DNA of 54,417 nt from Amycolatopsis sp. GTDB lineage: Bacteria > Actinomycetota > Actinomycetes > Mycobacteriales > Pseudonocardiaceae. Made by a program: the position numbers and the translations under genes. The notes beneath the pieces were generated by a model. The model saw nothing but the letters and a program-made list of their open reading frames with translations. It had not been told where the DNA came from and made no database searches. Below, in pieces: positions 9,015 through 17,212 of the stretch. The stretch lies in the NCBI RefSeq assembly GCF_025464955.1, contig NZ_JAODNM010000016.1, positions 1-54,417 on the forward strand. Reading direction: 5' to 3'. Numbering within the stretch: position 1 is the first letter of the stretch; each line of letters begins with the position of its first letter.

Positions 9015-9820
9015 CGACGTTCCGCACCGGGGTCTCGAAGGGCCTGTCCTCGATTCTCCGCAACTGGTTGCTGTTCCTCGGTTTCCTGGTGTTCTGGGAG
9101 GTCGCGACGCGGCTGGCGGCCTCGCCGTTCTTCCCGCCGCCCACCAGGATCGTCGCGAGCGCGGCGCAGTTGTGGTTCACCGGCCCGGCTTCGCAGCTGT
9201 TCCTCACCGATTCCGTGTTCGACAACGTGTTCCTGAGCCTCGGCCGGGCCATCGGCGGCTGGGCGATCGCGTCGGTCGTCGGTATCGTGCTCGGTACCGC
9301 GCTTGGCCGTTCGCGGACCGGAATGGACTACGTAGGCCCGCTTTTCGCCTTCTTCCGAGCCATTCCGCCGCCAATGCTGGCGCCGGTGTTCCTGCTGCTG
9401 TTCGGTATCGGACCAGGAATGCAGCTCGCCACCATCATTTTCGGCGGGGTCTGGCCGGTGCTGCTGAACACCGTCGACGGCGTGCGTTCGGTCGACAGTG
9501 TGAAGCAGGAGACCGCGCGTTCGTTCCGGACGCCGCGGGCGTACTGGATCGGCATGGTCGTGCTGCCGGCAGCGGCGCCGAAGATCTTCTCGGGGCTCAG
9601 GCTCGCCTTGTCGCTTTCGCTGATCCTGATGGTGGTGTCCGAGCTCGTGGGCGCCTTCAACGGGATCGGGTACTCGCTGGTCGCGGCCCAGCAGCTGTTC
9701 GACCTCCCCGCCATGTGGTCCTGGATCGTCCTGCTGGGCATCCTGGGTTACGGGCTCGACGCGCTGCTGCGCCTCGCCGAGCACAAGGTGCTCGGCTGGC
9801 AGCCGGCCCGCAGCAAGTAA
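9011..9820 (+). CDS. ABC importer permease, SsuC/TauC type (second)
   Basis: 269 residues from a GTG that overlaps the stop of the preceding permease. The frame is open further upstream but only inside that permease, so the overlap start is preferred. It has a SsuC-like EAA loop (ETARSFRTPRAYWIG...LPAAAPKIFSGLRLA) and six or so hydrophobic spans. It should pair with the first permease. Sequence identity between the two is modest, so they look like old paralogues rather than a recent duplication. Confidence 0.92.
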   Translation: MTTFRTGVSKGLSSILRNWLLFLGFLVFWEVATRLAASPFFPPPTRIVASAAQLWFTGPASQLFLTDSVFDNVFLSLGRAIGGWAIASVVGIVLGTALGRSRTGMDYVGPLFAFFRAIPPPMLAPVFLLLFGIGPGMQLATIIFGGVWPVLLNTVDGVRSVDSVKQETARSFRTPRAYWIGMVVLPAAAPKIFSGLRLALSLSLILMVVSELVGAFNGIGYSLVAAQQLFDLPAMWSWIVLLGILGYGLDALLRLAEHKVLGWQPARSK

Positions 9821-9831
9821 GGAGAACGCCG

Positions 9832-10692
9832 ATGTCGACCATGCTCGAGGTCACGGGCCTCAACCACAGCTACGGCAAGGGCGCCGACGCGCAGATCGCC
9901 GTCGACAACCTGTCGTTCACCGTCGAAGCCGGGCAGCTGGCGTGCATCGTCGGGCCGTCCGGCTGCGGCAAGTCGACGTTGCTGCGGTGCGTGTCCGGGT
10001 TGGTCGCGCCCAGCGCGGGCACGGTCAGCCTGCACGGCGACCGCGTCGACGGCGTCCCCGACGACCTCGCCGTCGTCTTCCAGGACTACAGCCGCTCGCT
10101 GTTCCCATGGCTCACCGTCGCCCGCAACGTCGAATTCCCGCTGCGCTGGGGTGGGCTGAGCAAGGCCGAACGCCGCGAGCGCGCGCAGGAAGCACTCGAC
10201 TCGGTGGGGCTCAGCGGCGCGGTCAGCGGGAAGTTTCCCTGGCAGCTCTCGGGTGGCATGCAGCAGCGCGTGTCCATCGCCCGTGCGCTGGCCAGCCGTC
10301 CGGCGCTGCTGCTGATGGACGAGCCGTTCGCGTCCGTCGACGCGCAGACGCGGTTCGAGCTCGAAGATCTGCTGCGGCGGGTCCAGCGCCAGCAGGGCAG
10401 CACGGTTCTCGTGGTCACGCACGACATCGACGAGAGCGTGTACCTCGGCGACCGGATCCTCGTGCTGTCGAAGTCACCCGCGAGCATCGTCGCGGACCTG
10501 CCCGTCGACCTGCCCGTCGAACGCAACCAGATCACCACCCGCGAGTCGGCGGAGTTCGTCGCCCTGCGAGGGGAGGTCGCGCGGTTGCTCACCGGCGGCG
10601 AGGTCCTCGCCAAAGCCGACACGGCGGAGTGGGACCTCGCCGAGCAGACCTCTGCCGCTGCTGCTCCCACTACGGAGACGACGGCGCCGTAG
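9832..10692 (+). CDS. ABC importer ATP-binding protein, SsuB/TauB type
   Basis: 286 residues from ATG 9832, with AAGGAG just upstream. All ATPase motifs are present: Walker A GPSGCGKST, Q-loop VFQDYSRSLFPW, signature LSGGMQQR, Walker B LLLMDEPF, and the switch His in VVTHD. It energises the two permeases. It is the last gene of the importer operon and converges on the decarboxylase gene at 10747. The C-terminal 40 residues are an acidic/Ala-rich extension. Confidence 0.95.
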   Translation: MSTMLEVTGLNHSYGKGADAQIAVDNLSFTVEAGQLACIVGPSGCGKSTLLRCVSGLVAPSAGTVSLHGDRVDGVPDDLAVVFQDYSRSLFPWLTVARNVEFPLRWGGLSKAERRERAQEALDSVGLSGAVSGKFPWQLSGGMQQRVSIARALASRPALLLMDEPFASVDAQTRFELEDLLRRVQRQQGSTVLVVTHDIDESVYLGDRILVLSKSPASIVADLPVDLPVERNQITTRESAEFVALRGEVARLLTGGEVLAKADTAEWDLAEQTSAAAAPTTETTAP

Positions 10693-10746
10693 GGTGGCCC
10701 CGAGGGCACGCTAGCCGAGCGAGCAGCGGCAGATGATCTAGCGCCG

Positions 10747-12333
10747 CTAGTATGAGGGCGGGACGTCCCCGTCGATGACGACGTGAAGCAGTGTCGGACG
10801 GTCCTCGACGAGTGAAGCGGCGAGGGCGGCCTTCAGCTCTGAAGCCGTCTCCACGCGGTACGTGACACAGCCCAGACCGCCCGCAACAGCGCCGAAGTCG
10901 ATACCGCCGAGCTCGACGCCCGGGAGCTTGCCCGCGCCGAGCGCGTCACCGAGGACGCGGACAGCGGCGTACTGGGCATTGTCCAGGATCACGAACGTCA
11001 CGGGCAACTGCTCCCGCGCGGCCGTCCACAGTGCCTGGATGCCGTACATGCTGGAGCCGTCGCCGATGACGGCCACGATCTTGCGGTCCGGGCGGGAAAT
11101 CGCCGCGCCGACGGCCGCGGGGAGGCCGTAGCCGAGAGAGCCGCTCGCCATGGTCAGGAAGCCGGAGTCCGGCGAAGAAATGGGCAAGTGGTCGTGCAGC
11201 ATGTTGCGGTGGCTCGGGGCCTCTTCGACCACGATCGCGTTGTCCGGCAAGGAATCCGAGAGCTCGGCGTAGACGTACGCGGCTGAGAGCGGAGACGTTT
11301 CGGTCGGCCGCGAGGGTCGGACCAGCGCCGGCGGCGGCCGGCGGTCGGACGCGCTGACGACGTCGAGCAGCTGCCGGATCGCGAGCTTCGGCGTCGCCCG
11401 GATCCCGGTGCCCTCGGCCCGCGCGAGGATCTGCTCGTCGTCGCTGACGACGAACAGCGGCGGCAGCCGATACGAGGTTTCCGGGCGGACGACGTGGTAG
11501 GTGAACGCCGGTGCGCCGATCACGACGACGACGTCGTGCTCCCCCAACGCTTTCGCCGTCGCGCCGCGCTCCGGCTGCAGGAAACCCCGGAACAGCGCGT
11601 GGTTCTCCGGAAACGAGCACCGCGACGACAACGGACTCGCCCACACCCCGGCCTTCAGTCGCTCGGCGAGCGCGACGACGTCCTCCACCGCGAAGTCGGC
11701 ATCCACACCAGGCCCGACGACAAACCCCGGCCTGACACTGGCGTCCAGCGCGTCGGCCAGCTCCCGCAGCGCGTCCGGGTCCGCCGCGAACCCGGGCACC
11801 CGCCGACGCGCCGGGACCAAGGTCGACATCTCGACATCCCAGTCGTCCGCGGGCACTGAGACGAAAGTGGGGCCCTGCGGTGCCTGCGTCGCGATGTGGA
11901 ACGCGCGCTCGATGGCCGCCGGGACGTCCTGCGCACGCGCCGGTTCGCAACTCCACTTGACGTACGGCTTGGGGAACTCCGCCGCGTCCGTCGCCCCGAG
12001 GAACGGGTCCCCTGGCAGCAGCGAACGGTTCTGCTGCCCGGCGATGACGACCATGGGCGTGTTGTTGCGGTACGCCGTGAACACCGAGCCGAGCCCGTGC
12101 CCGACCCCGCCGGCGGAATGCAGATTGACCAGCACGGGCTTGCGCGCGGTCTGAGCGTACCCATCGGCCATCGCGACCACGACGGACTCCTGCAGCCCCA
12201 GCACGTACCGGAAGTCGCCAGGCCAGTCGGTCAGGAACGGGACCTCGGTCGTGCCCGGGTTGCCGAACACGGTCGTCAGCCCTAGCTCCCGCAGCAGCTC
12301 ACGGGTGGCGTCACGGACCGTACGAGGAGTCAT
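10747..12333 (-). CDS. mdlC: Thiamine-diphosphate-dependent decarboxylase, benzoylformate decarboxylase-like
   Basis: 528 residues, colinear with Pseudomonas putida benzoylformate decarboxylase as I know it (benzoylformate to benzaldehyde and CO2, mandelate pathway). Glu49 (LQE) and His72 (LHSAGG) match the TPP-activating Glu and catalytic His70; a later His in FTYHVV matches His281; GDGS begins the TPP/Mg motif. The catalytic Ser26 position is Thr28 (NPGTTEVPFL), so substrate preference may differ. No other mandelate genes are nearby. The ATG overlaps the DUF397 stop (ATGA), which ties the two genes into one transcript. Other oxo-acid decarboxylase activity is possible. Confidence 0.85.
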   Translation of the reverse strand: MTPRTVRDATRELLRELGLTTVFGNPGTTEVPFLTDWPGDFRYVLGLQESVVVAMADGYAQTARKPVLVNLHSAGGVGHGLGSVFTAYRNNTPMVVIAGQQNRSLLPGDPFLGATDAAEFPKPYVKWSCEPARAQDVPAAIERAFHIATQAPQGPTFVSVPADDWDVEMSTLVPARRRVPGFAADPDALRELADALDASVRPGFVVGPGVDADFAVEDVVALAERLKAGVWASPLSSRCSFPENHALFRGFLQPERGATAKALGEHDVVVVIGAPAFTYHVVRPETSYRLPPLFVVSDDEQILARAEGTGIRATPKLAIRQLLDVVSASDRRPPPALVRPSRPTETSPLSAAYVYAELSDSLPDNAIVVEEAPSHRNMLHDHLPISSPDSGFLTMASGSLGYGLPAAVGAAISRPDRKIVAVIGDGSSMYGIQALWTAAREQLPVTFVILDNAQYAAVRVLGDALGAGKLPGVELGGIDFGAVAGGLGCVTYRVETASELKAALAASLVEDRPTLLHVVIDGDVPPSY

Positions 12334-12515
12334 GCCCCGAGCTTGCCATCCTTAACCACGGTAAGGAAAGCACCCCAGGTCACAGCCGGGACTTCGAGCG
12401 CCCCGGCGGCACGGTTCTTGGTGTCCCGGACCCCCACCCGTTCCGCGCGGACGACCTCCACACACGCACTGTCTTCGCTGCTGTAAGTGGACTTACTCCA
12501 AGACCTGTCGGTCAA
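12330..12515 (-). CDS. DUF397 small protein
   Basis: 61 residues with the DUF397 signature: W-S-KSTYSS, ACVEVV, VGVRDTKN and a final W-x-x-F. DUF397 proteins in actinobacteria usually follow a helix-turn-helix/DUF5753 regulator and act as its small partner (the BldB/WhiJ type of locus). Here the regulator remnant just upstream is truncated. The stop overlaps the start of the decarboxylase gene, an unusual partner for DUF397. Confidence 0.9.
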   Translation of the reverse strand: MTDRSWSKSTYSSEDSACVEVVRAERVGVRDTKNRAAGALEVPAVTWGAFLTVVKDGKLGA

Positions 12516-12681
12516 ATTCGGCCTCCAACTCAGCGATGACGTCCGAGAGCAGCGCTAGCCATCCGCAACCCGCAGGGACGATCTGCAGGGCCAGGGTCTT
12601 CAACTTGACTACCTCCAGTAGGTGCCGAAGCTGGTGTGCCACGACTTGTGGTGAACCGATCATGGCCGCTAATCCGACCAT
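12493..12681 (-). pseudogene. Truncated DUF5753 regulator remnant
   Basis: 62 residues resembling a middle piece of DUF5753, the ligand-type C-terminal domain of Xre-family actinobacterial regulators (VVAHQLRHLLEVVKLKTLALQIVPAG). The N-terminal helix-turn-helix, about 100 residues, and the normal C-terminal part are missing, and the tail DVIAELEAEFDRQVLE does not continue the domain. It overlaps the DUF397 start by 23 bases. An intact short peptide cannot be excluded, but a decayed regulator is more likely. Confidence 0.65.
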
Positions 12682-12752
12682 TGATCACCACGAAAGCCAA
12701 GTCACCCGTTGCACAGTTTGCAGTACAGATTTGTACCGGAAACACTCGTTCC

Positions 12753-12965
12753 ATGCTGAGATGGCAACAAGCACAGGGGAAACGGCACGCGCTGGACGGA
12801 CTGCCACCGCGTCCGGGGGAATCGTTCGAGACTTTGTGCGGCCAGGTTGTCGAAGTCGTGCGGGCCGACATTCCGGAGCTCGGGGGCCAATGGTTCGCGT
12901 GGACCTGCCGGGAATGTGACGCGGTGTGGCGGCGCCGGGAGAACATCCCGCAGTTCGTGTCGTGA
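12753..12965 (+). CDS. Small actinobacterial zinc-finger-like protein
   Basis: 70 residues from ATG 12753 (MLRWQQAQGKRHALDGLPP). A Cys in TLCG and the pair in TCRECDAVW form a likely zinc-binding set together with His residues. This layout (Trp-rich start, RHAL, LCG, C-x-x-C) is common in small proteins next to DUF397/DUF5753 loci in Pseudonocardiaceae. The stop overlaps the GTG of the next gene. An inverted repeat GTACA-N4-TGTAC at 12723-12736 lies just upstream and may be an operator. Function is unknown. Confidence 0.7.
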   Translation: MLRWQQAQGKRHALDGLPPRPGESFETLCGQVVEVVRADIPELGGQWFAWTCRECDAVWRRRENIPQFVS

Positions 12966-13429
12966 TCGAACGTGACGAGCAGCTGCTGGAGCGGCTGCAG
13001 GACCTGGACAAGTCGCTCGCACCGGACATCGCCTGGCTGCTGAGGAACCCCTGCGGCGACACGCCTCGAGCAGACGGCCTGCGGGACCTCGGCGAGCGGC
13101 TCAGCGCCCTCGGCGAAGCGCTGCTGAAGCGGTCCGACGAACTCGATCGGCACGCGGCCGTCCGGCTGCCGCCCGAGGGTTGGATCCCCGAAGCCGGACC
13201 ACCCGCCGGTCGGATCCGGGCCGCTCACTACGTCGGCCGGGGCGAACTCCGCTACGGCCCGCTCTACCTGGCCACCTGCGGAGCCCCCTGCCTTCCCTTC
13301 TACGGCAAGGACCCCACCCACCGCATCGCCCGCCACCCCCGCTGCACCGCCTGCACCAGCGCCGCGGCCAGTCCAGAGCTCGTGAGTGTCCGGCCGGTTA
13401 GAACCAGCGGGAACACTCACAAGTCCTAG
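12962..13429 (+). CDS. Hypothetical actinobacterial protein coupled to the zinc-finger gene
   Basis: 155 residues from a GTG that overlaps the preceding stop, so the two are translated together. The N-terminal 65 residues are helical (VIERDEQLLERLQDLDKSL); the C-terminal part has Cys in CGAPC and CTAC and several His, possibly a metal site. I do not recognise a named family. The last 15 residues are encoded by the palindromic repeat at 13382-13420, so the original stop has probably been replaced by the repeat. It converges on cutC with a 4-base overlap. Confidence 0.65.
   Translation: MIERDEQLLERLQDLDKSLAPDIAWLLRNPCGDTPRADGLRDLGERLSALGEALLKRSDELDRHAAVRLPPEGWIPEAGPPAGRIRAAHYVGRGELRYGPLYLATCGAPCLPFYGKDPTHRIARHPRCTACTSAAASPELVSVRPVRTSGNTHKS
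13382..13420. repeat. Palindromic repeat, GTGAGTGTTCC family, copy 1
   Basis: GTGAGTGTCCGGCCGG, then TTAGAACC, then an arm ending GGAACACTCAC. Other copies are at 40132-40192, 48583-48625 and, truncated, 53987-54011. It lies at the convergent end of the hypothetical gene and cutC and likely acts as a two-way terminator. Its sequence is read as the hypothetical protein's C-terminus. Confidence 0.85.
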
Positions 13430-14100
13430 TCCTTCACGAGGGCACTCCACTCGCGGACGGCATCTGTGGAGACATCGACAGCCCAGCCGCCGGGGCGGAC
13501 GGCGCTGCCGACGTGGAAGCCTCGGACGCCGCCGGCGCGCAGCAGGTGCACCTGCGACGCCTTCAGCCCGCCGCCGACCAGCAGCTCCGGCCCGGGCCGC
13601 GAGACAAACTCCTGCAGCACACCCAAACCGCTCGCGACGCCGTTGGCGTGGCCAGCCGCCAGGACTGTGTCGCAGCCGAGTTCGGCGAGCTGGTCGTACG
13701 CCTTCAGCGGGTCGCGCGCACGGTCGATGGCCCGGTGGAACGTCCATTTCAGCCCGGTCAGCTCGCCGGCGAGCGCGCGGCACGACTCGACGTCGACCTC
13801 GCATTCGTCGTCGAGGAAGCCGAAGACGAACTCCCGCGCGCCGGCCTCGACCAGCTGAACGGCGTCCTTCCGCAGCTGGTCGAGGTCTTCCGGCGCGAAG
13901 GAGTTGTTGTCGCGCAACATGACGCGCACGGGAATGTCGACGGCTGAAAGCACGTCACGCACCACCTCGACGGACGGCGTGAGCCCGTCGGCAGCCATGT
14001 CGGCGACGAGTTCCAGGCGATCCGCACCGCCGGTCTGTGCACGCTCGGCGTCCACCGCGCTGAGCGCGATCACTTCGAGCAGGCCGGTTTTCGAGCTCAT
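13426..14100 (-). CDS. cutC: CutC family protein (TIM barrel, copper homeostasis family)
   Basis: 224 residues from ATG 14100. It has the CutC pattern: LLEVIALSAVDAERAQTGGADRLELVADM, VMLRDNN, FVFGFLDDECEVD, TFHRAIDRARDP and a late LLVGGGLK. A TTG at 14115 overlapping the kinase stop is an alternative start, adding MNGWS. CutC was linked to copper tolerance in E. coli, but its reaction is unsettled, so the name is by family. It lies immediately after the orphan cvnA on the same strand and is probably cotranscribed with it. Confidence 0.88.
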   Translation of the reverse strand: MSSKTGLLEVIALSAVDAERAQTGGADRLELVADMAADGLTPSVEVVRDVLSAVDIPVRVMLRDNNSFAPEDLDQLRKDAVQLVEAGAREFVFGFLDDECEVDVESCRALAGELTGLKWTFHRAIDRARDPLKAYDQLAELGCDTVLAAGHANGVASGLGVLQEFVSRPGPELLVGGGLKASQVHLLRAGGVRGFHVGSAVRPGGWAVDVSTDAVREWSALVKD

Positions 14101-14111
14101 TGACCATCCGT

Positions 14112-17000
14112 TCAAGAAGTTGTGGAGTTGTCGTCACCCCTCGCGTGACGGCCTCGGCGGACACCGCCCTGCAGGCTGGTCATCCGCTCCCGGACCGCGT
14201 CAGGGGACAGTGACAGTACCGGCCGCTCCTCGATCGGCGGCGGGTACCGTCCGTCCTCGTCGGAAACGGGCCGCGGTATCCGCCTCGGCAGGGCGGGCCA
14301 GGTGTCCTCGGCGCCGTCCTCCTGCTCGAGCTCGGCGTCCGTCGGCCACTCGGGCTCGGAGCTGAACGCCGACCAGGACTCGGGCGCCAGAATGCTCTGC
14401 AACGCCGACGCGGTCTCGGGCTCGGGCTCGGGTTCGGGCTCGGGTTCGGGCTCGGGCTCGGGTTCGGGCTCGGGCTCGTGCACCACGGCCGGCACTATGA
14501 CGGTCTCCGCGTCCGAGAGCATCCCGGACACGACGTCGGGCATGTCCTCGGGCTCGACGACAGGTTCCGGCTCCGGCTTAGCGACAGCAACCGGCTCAGG
14601 CTCGACGACAGGCTCCGGCTCTGACTCTGGCTCTGGCTCCGCAACCGGCTCGACGACCGGCGCGGGCTCGACAATGGCCGCGGGCGCCGCTGGGTGCGCG
14701 ACTAGCGCGGGCGGCGACTCCAGCTCCTGGAGCGGGTCCGCCTGCTGGTCGCCGCCGGCTTGGAACCATCGCGCGAGCACGTCCTGGTACGCCGGCATGC
14801 GCTCGGTGGGCGCGTCGATGTCCAGCGGATACGGCTCGGCGTCCGTCGTGGGCCACGCCATCAATTCCGGCTCGACGACCGGGGCCCGGCGCGGTGGCCC
14901 GGGTTCCAGTACGGACTCGAGCGAAGGCATCTCGGGCATCGGCTCCGGCTCGACGACCGGCGCGGGCGGCTCGATCGGCAACGCCGGCCGTTCCACCGGC
15001 GGCGGCACCGCGGTCACCAGCGCCGCGGGCACGACGACGGTCGCGGTCAGGCCGCCGCCGTCAGCCAGGTCGAGCCGGACGTCGATCAGATGCCGTTTCG
15101 CCAGCGACGCGACCACGAACAGGCCCATCCGCCGAGACACCTCGACGTCGACCTCCGGCGGGTTCGCCAGCCGCGCGTTGGTGCGGTCGATCTCGGCCCT
15201 GGCCATCCCGGTGCCGTGGTCGGTGATCTCGATCCGCCACGCGCCGGTCTCGGTCGCCGAGCTGGCGAGCGTCACCATCGTCTTCTCGCCCGAGTACATC
15301 GTGGCGTTCTCGAGCAGTTCGGACACGACATGCACAAGGTCGTTGACCGCCACGCCGACGACGCCGAGCTCCGGTCCGGCGGTGAGTTCGACCCGCTGGT
15401 AGTGCTCGACCTCGGACAGCGCGGCACCGATGATCTCGTCGGCCGACACCGGCGCCGAAACCTCGCGGCCGAGTTCCGTACCGGACAGCACCAGCAGGTT
15501 CTCGCTGTTGCGCCGCATCCGCGTCGCGAGGTGGTCGAGCTCGAACAGGCCGCCGAGGGTGTCCGGGTCCTGCTCGTCGGCCTCCATCCGGTCGAGCACC
15601 GACAGCTGCCGCTCGACGAGGTCCTGGCTGCGCCGAGACAGGTTGACGAACATCGAGTTGACGTTCTCGCGCAGCATCGCCTGCTGTCCGGCCAGCCGGA
15701 CGGCCTCACCGTGCACCGCGTCGAACGCGCGCGCCACCTGGCCGAGCTCCTCGCGGCTGAACACCGGCACCGGCGCGACGGCCGTGCGTCTGCTGAACGT
15801 CTCGGGCCGCGGCTCGGGATCGCTGAGAATGCCTTCGATCGCTTCGGGCAGTTGGTGCTCCGCGACGTCCAACGCGCTGCGCCTGAGGATCCTCAACGGC
15901 TTCAGCAGCGAGCGCGCGATGACGACGGAGAACACCCCGGCCACCAGCAGGACGCCGAACACGATGCCGCTGTCCCAGATCGCGGACGTCCGCGCGGCCG
16001 CGGCGAGCGCGTCCGTCCGTTCCTGCATCTGCACGATCAACGCCTGCTGGACCTGATGGGCGAGGTTGATCGTGTAGGTGGCGGAGGTGTCCCACTTGTC
16101 CGGGTCGAGGCCCGTCAGGTTCTGGTTGTTCTCGGCGCGCTGCAACGCCGACTCGACCATGTTGTTGCCGATGTCGACGACCAGTCCGATGACGGTGTCG
16201 TTGTACATCCGCTGCTCGTCGGGGGTGGCGAAGGTGCGGTAGTCGTTCTGCGCGGACTCCAGTTCCGCCTCCGCGCCCAGCAGCGCGCGCGTGCGGTCGT
16301 TGGCGAGGCGGCCCACCGCGAGGGCCTCGGCCATGATCGCGCGCTTGACCGACATCTGGTTCTTGACCTTGGCCAGGGCGTTGCTGGCCAAGCGGAGGCG
16401 GGCGAGATCGGGGTCGGCGATGTCGGCGGCCTCGGAGCCGCTGATGTCGAGCACGCCCGAGATGAGCTCGCTGTAGGACTGCAACACGGCGTCGGCAGGG
16501 TACGCGGAATGTTCTGCGGAAAACCTCAGACCGGTCAGGACGCCGAAGCGGTCCGTGGTCTGCTGAAGCGCGGACGCGGCGCCTGCCGAGAGCTGCGAGC
16601 GACTGTCGGCGAAGGTCTTGTTCAACGTGCCGATCGCCATGTCGACCCGCTGGCGCTGGCTCTGCACCTCACCGATGTCACCTTGACGCGAGCCCGCCAC
16701 ATAGCGGACTGTCAGGTCTCGTTCCCGTTGAAGCTGGTGCACGACTTCGGTGACCGAGCTGTCGACCCGGCCTCGCGCGGCGAGTTCGGCAAGCTGCTTG
16801 GCATCGCCGAGGTCGGACTGGACACGCAGGCCGACCAGCGCGACCACGGCCAGCGCGGGGATGAGCAGAACGACGAACAGCTTGGTCCGCAGCCGCCAGT
16901 TGCGGAGCCGCCAGTTGCCGCCGCTGGCCTCGATCTCGGGCCTGCGGGCAGCAAGATCCGTCGCGTCGCCCGGTTGGGCACGCTTATCGCGACGGGTCAC
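14112..17000 (-). CDS. cvnA: Orphan conservon-type sensor histidine kinase (second CvnA)
   Basis: 962 residues from GTG 17000. TM1 about 41-58, helical extracellular domain to about 343, TM2 about 343-365, HAMP-like linker, kinase core with [11 protein letters not shown] (His near 488), N box [10 protein letters not shown] and G1 box ITDHGTGM, then a Pro/Glu-rich tail with about ten Glu-Pro repeats (840-861). The core is clearly paralogous to the kinase at 3454-6699. No roadblock, DUF742 or GTPase gene follows; cutC does. It is divergent from a binding-protein gene, as the first kinase is. It may signal through the shared cvnB/C/D proteins (inference). Confidence 0.9.
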   Translation of the reverse strand: MTRRDKRAQPGDATDLAARRPEIEASGGNWRLRNWRLRTKLFVVLLIPALAVVALVGLRVQSDLGDAKQLAELAARGRVDSSVTEVVHQLQRERDLTVRYVAGSRQGDIGEVQSQRQRVDMAIGTLNKTFADSRSQLSAGAASALQQTTDRFGVLTGLRFSAEHSAYPADAVLQSYSELISGVLDISGSEAADIADPDLARLRLASNALAKVKNQMSVKRAIMAEALAVGRLANDRTRALLGAEAELESAQNDYRTFATPDEQRMYNDTVIGLVVDIGNNMVESALQRAENNQNLTGLDPDKWDTSATYTINLAHQVQQALIVQMQERTDALAAAARTSAIWDSGIVFGVLLVAGVFSVVIARSLLKPLRILRRSALDVAEHQLPEAIEGILSDPEPRPETFSRRTAVAPVPVFSREELGQVARAFDAVHGEAVRLAGQQAMLRENVNSMFVNLSRRSQDLVERQLSVLDRMEADEQDPDTLGGLFELDHLATRMRRNSENLLVLSGTELGREVSAPVSADEIIGAALSEVEHYQRVELTAGPELGVVGVAVNDLVHVVSELLENATMYSGEKTMVTLASSATETGAWRIEITDHGTGMARAEIDRTNARLANPPEVDVEVSRRMGLFVVASLAKRHLIDVRLDLADGGGLTATVVVPAALVTAVPPPVERPALPIEPPAPVVEPEPMPEMPSLESVLEPGPPRRAPVVEPELMAWPTTDAEPYPLDIDAPTERMPAYQDVLARWFQAGGDQQADPLQELESPPALVAHPAAPAAIVEPAPVVEPVAEPEPESEPEPVVEPEPVAVAKPEPEPVVEPEDMPDVVSGMLSDAETVIVPAVVHEPEPEPEPEPEPEPEPEPEPETASALQSILAPESWSAFSSEPEWPTDAELEQEDGAEDTWPALPRRIPRPVSDEDGRYPPPIEERPVLSLSPDAVRERMTSLQGGVRRGRHARGDDNSTTS
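14415..14478 (-). repeat. Hexanucleotide tandem repeat coding Glu-Pro
   Basis: Ten consecutive hexamers of CTCGGG or TTCGGG plus a partial unit, inside the kinase tail. On the coding strand each encodes Glu-Pro. Such a tract is prone to length change in units of two residues, so the tail length may vary between strains. It does not disrupt the frame. Confidence 0.9.
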
Positions 17001-17212
17001 CTGTAATCCTTATCCGACCGCAGTCTGTTCTCACCGCGGCACCTCACACGCGGCCGATCTCGGGCACCGTCGGATAACCTACTGAAGAGTAACGATTTTC
17101 ATCAAGATCCGAAAGCCGCTCTACGGTGGTACGGCCTGCGGGCGATCGTATTGCCAGTGGACCCTAAGCTCCAGCATGAGTAGCACATTCCCTCGGTACT
17201 TGAGAGGCGCAG

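Noticed and set aside
10693..10746. Terminator between the importer ATPase and the decarboxylase
   Set aside because: The 54-base gap must hold stops for both transcripts, but only short imperfect complements are visible, so no hairpin is called.
14760..17006. Long plus-strand frame opposite the orphan kinase
   Set aside because: Same antisense effect; no ribosome site and no recognisable protein.
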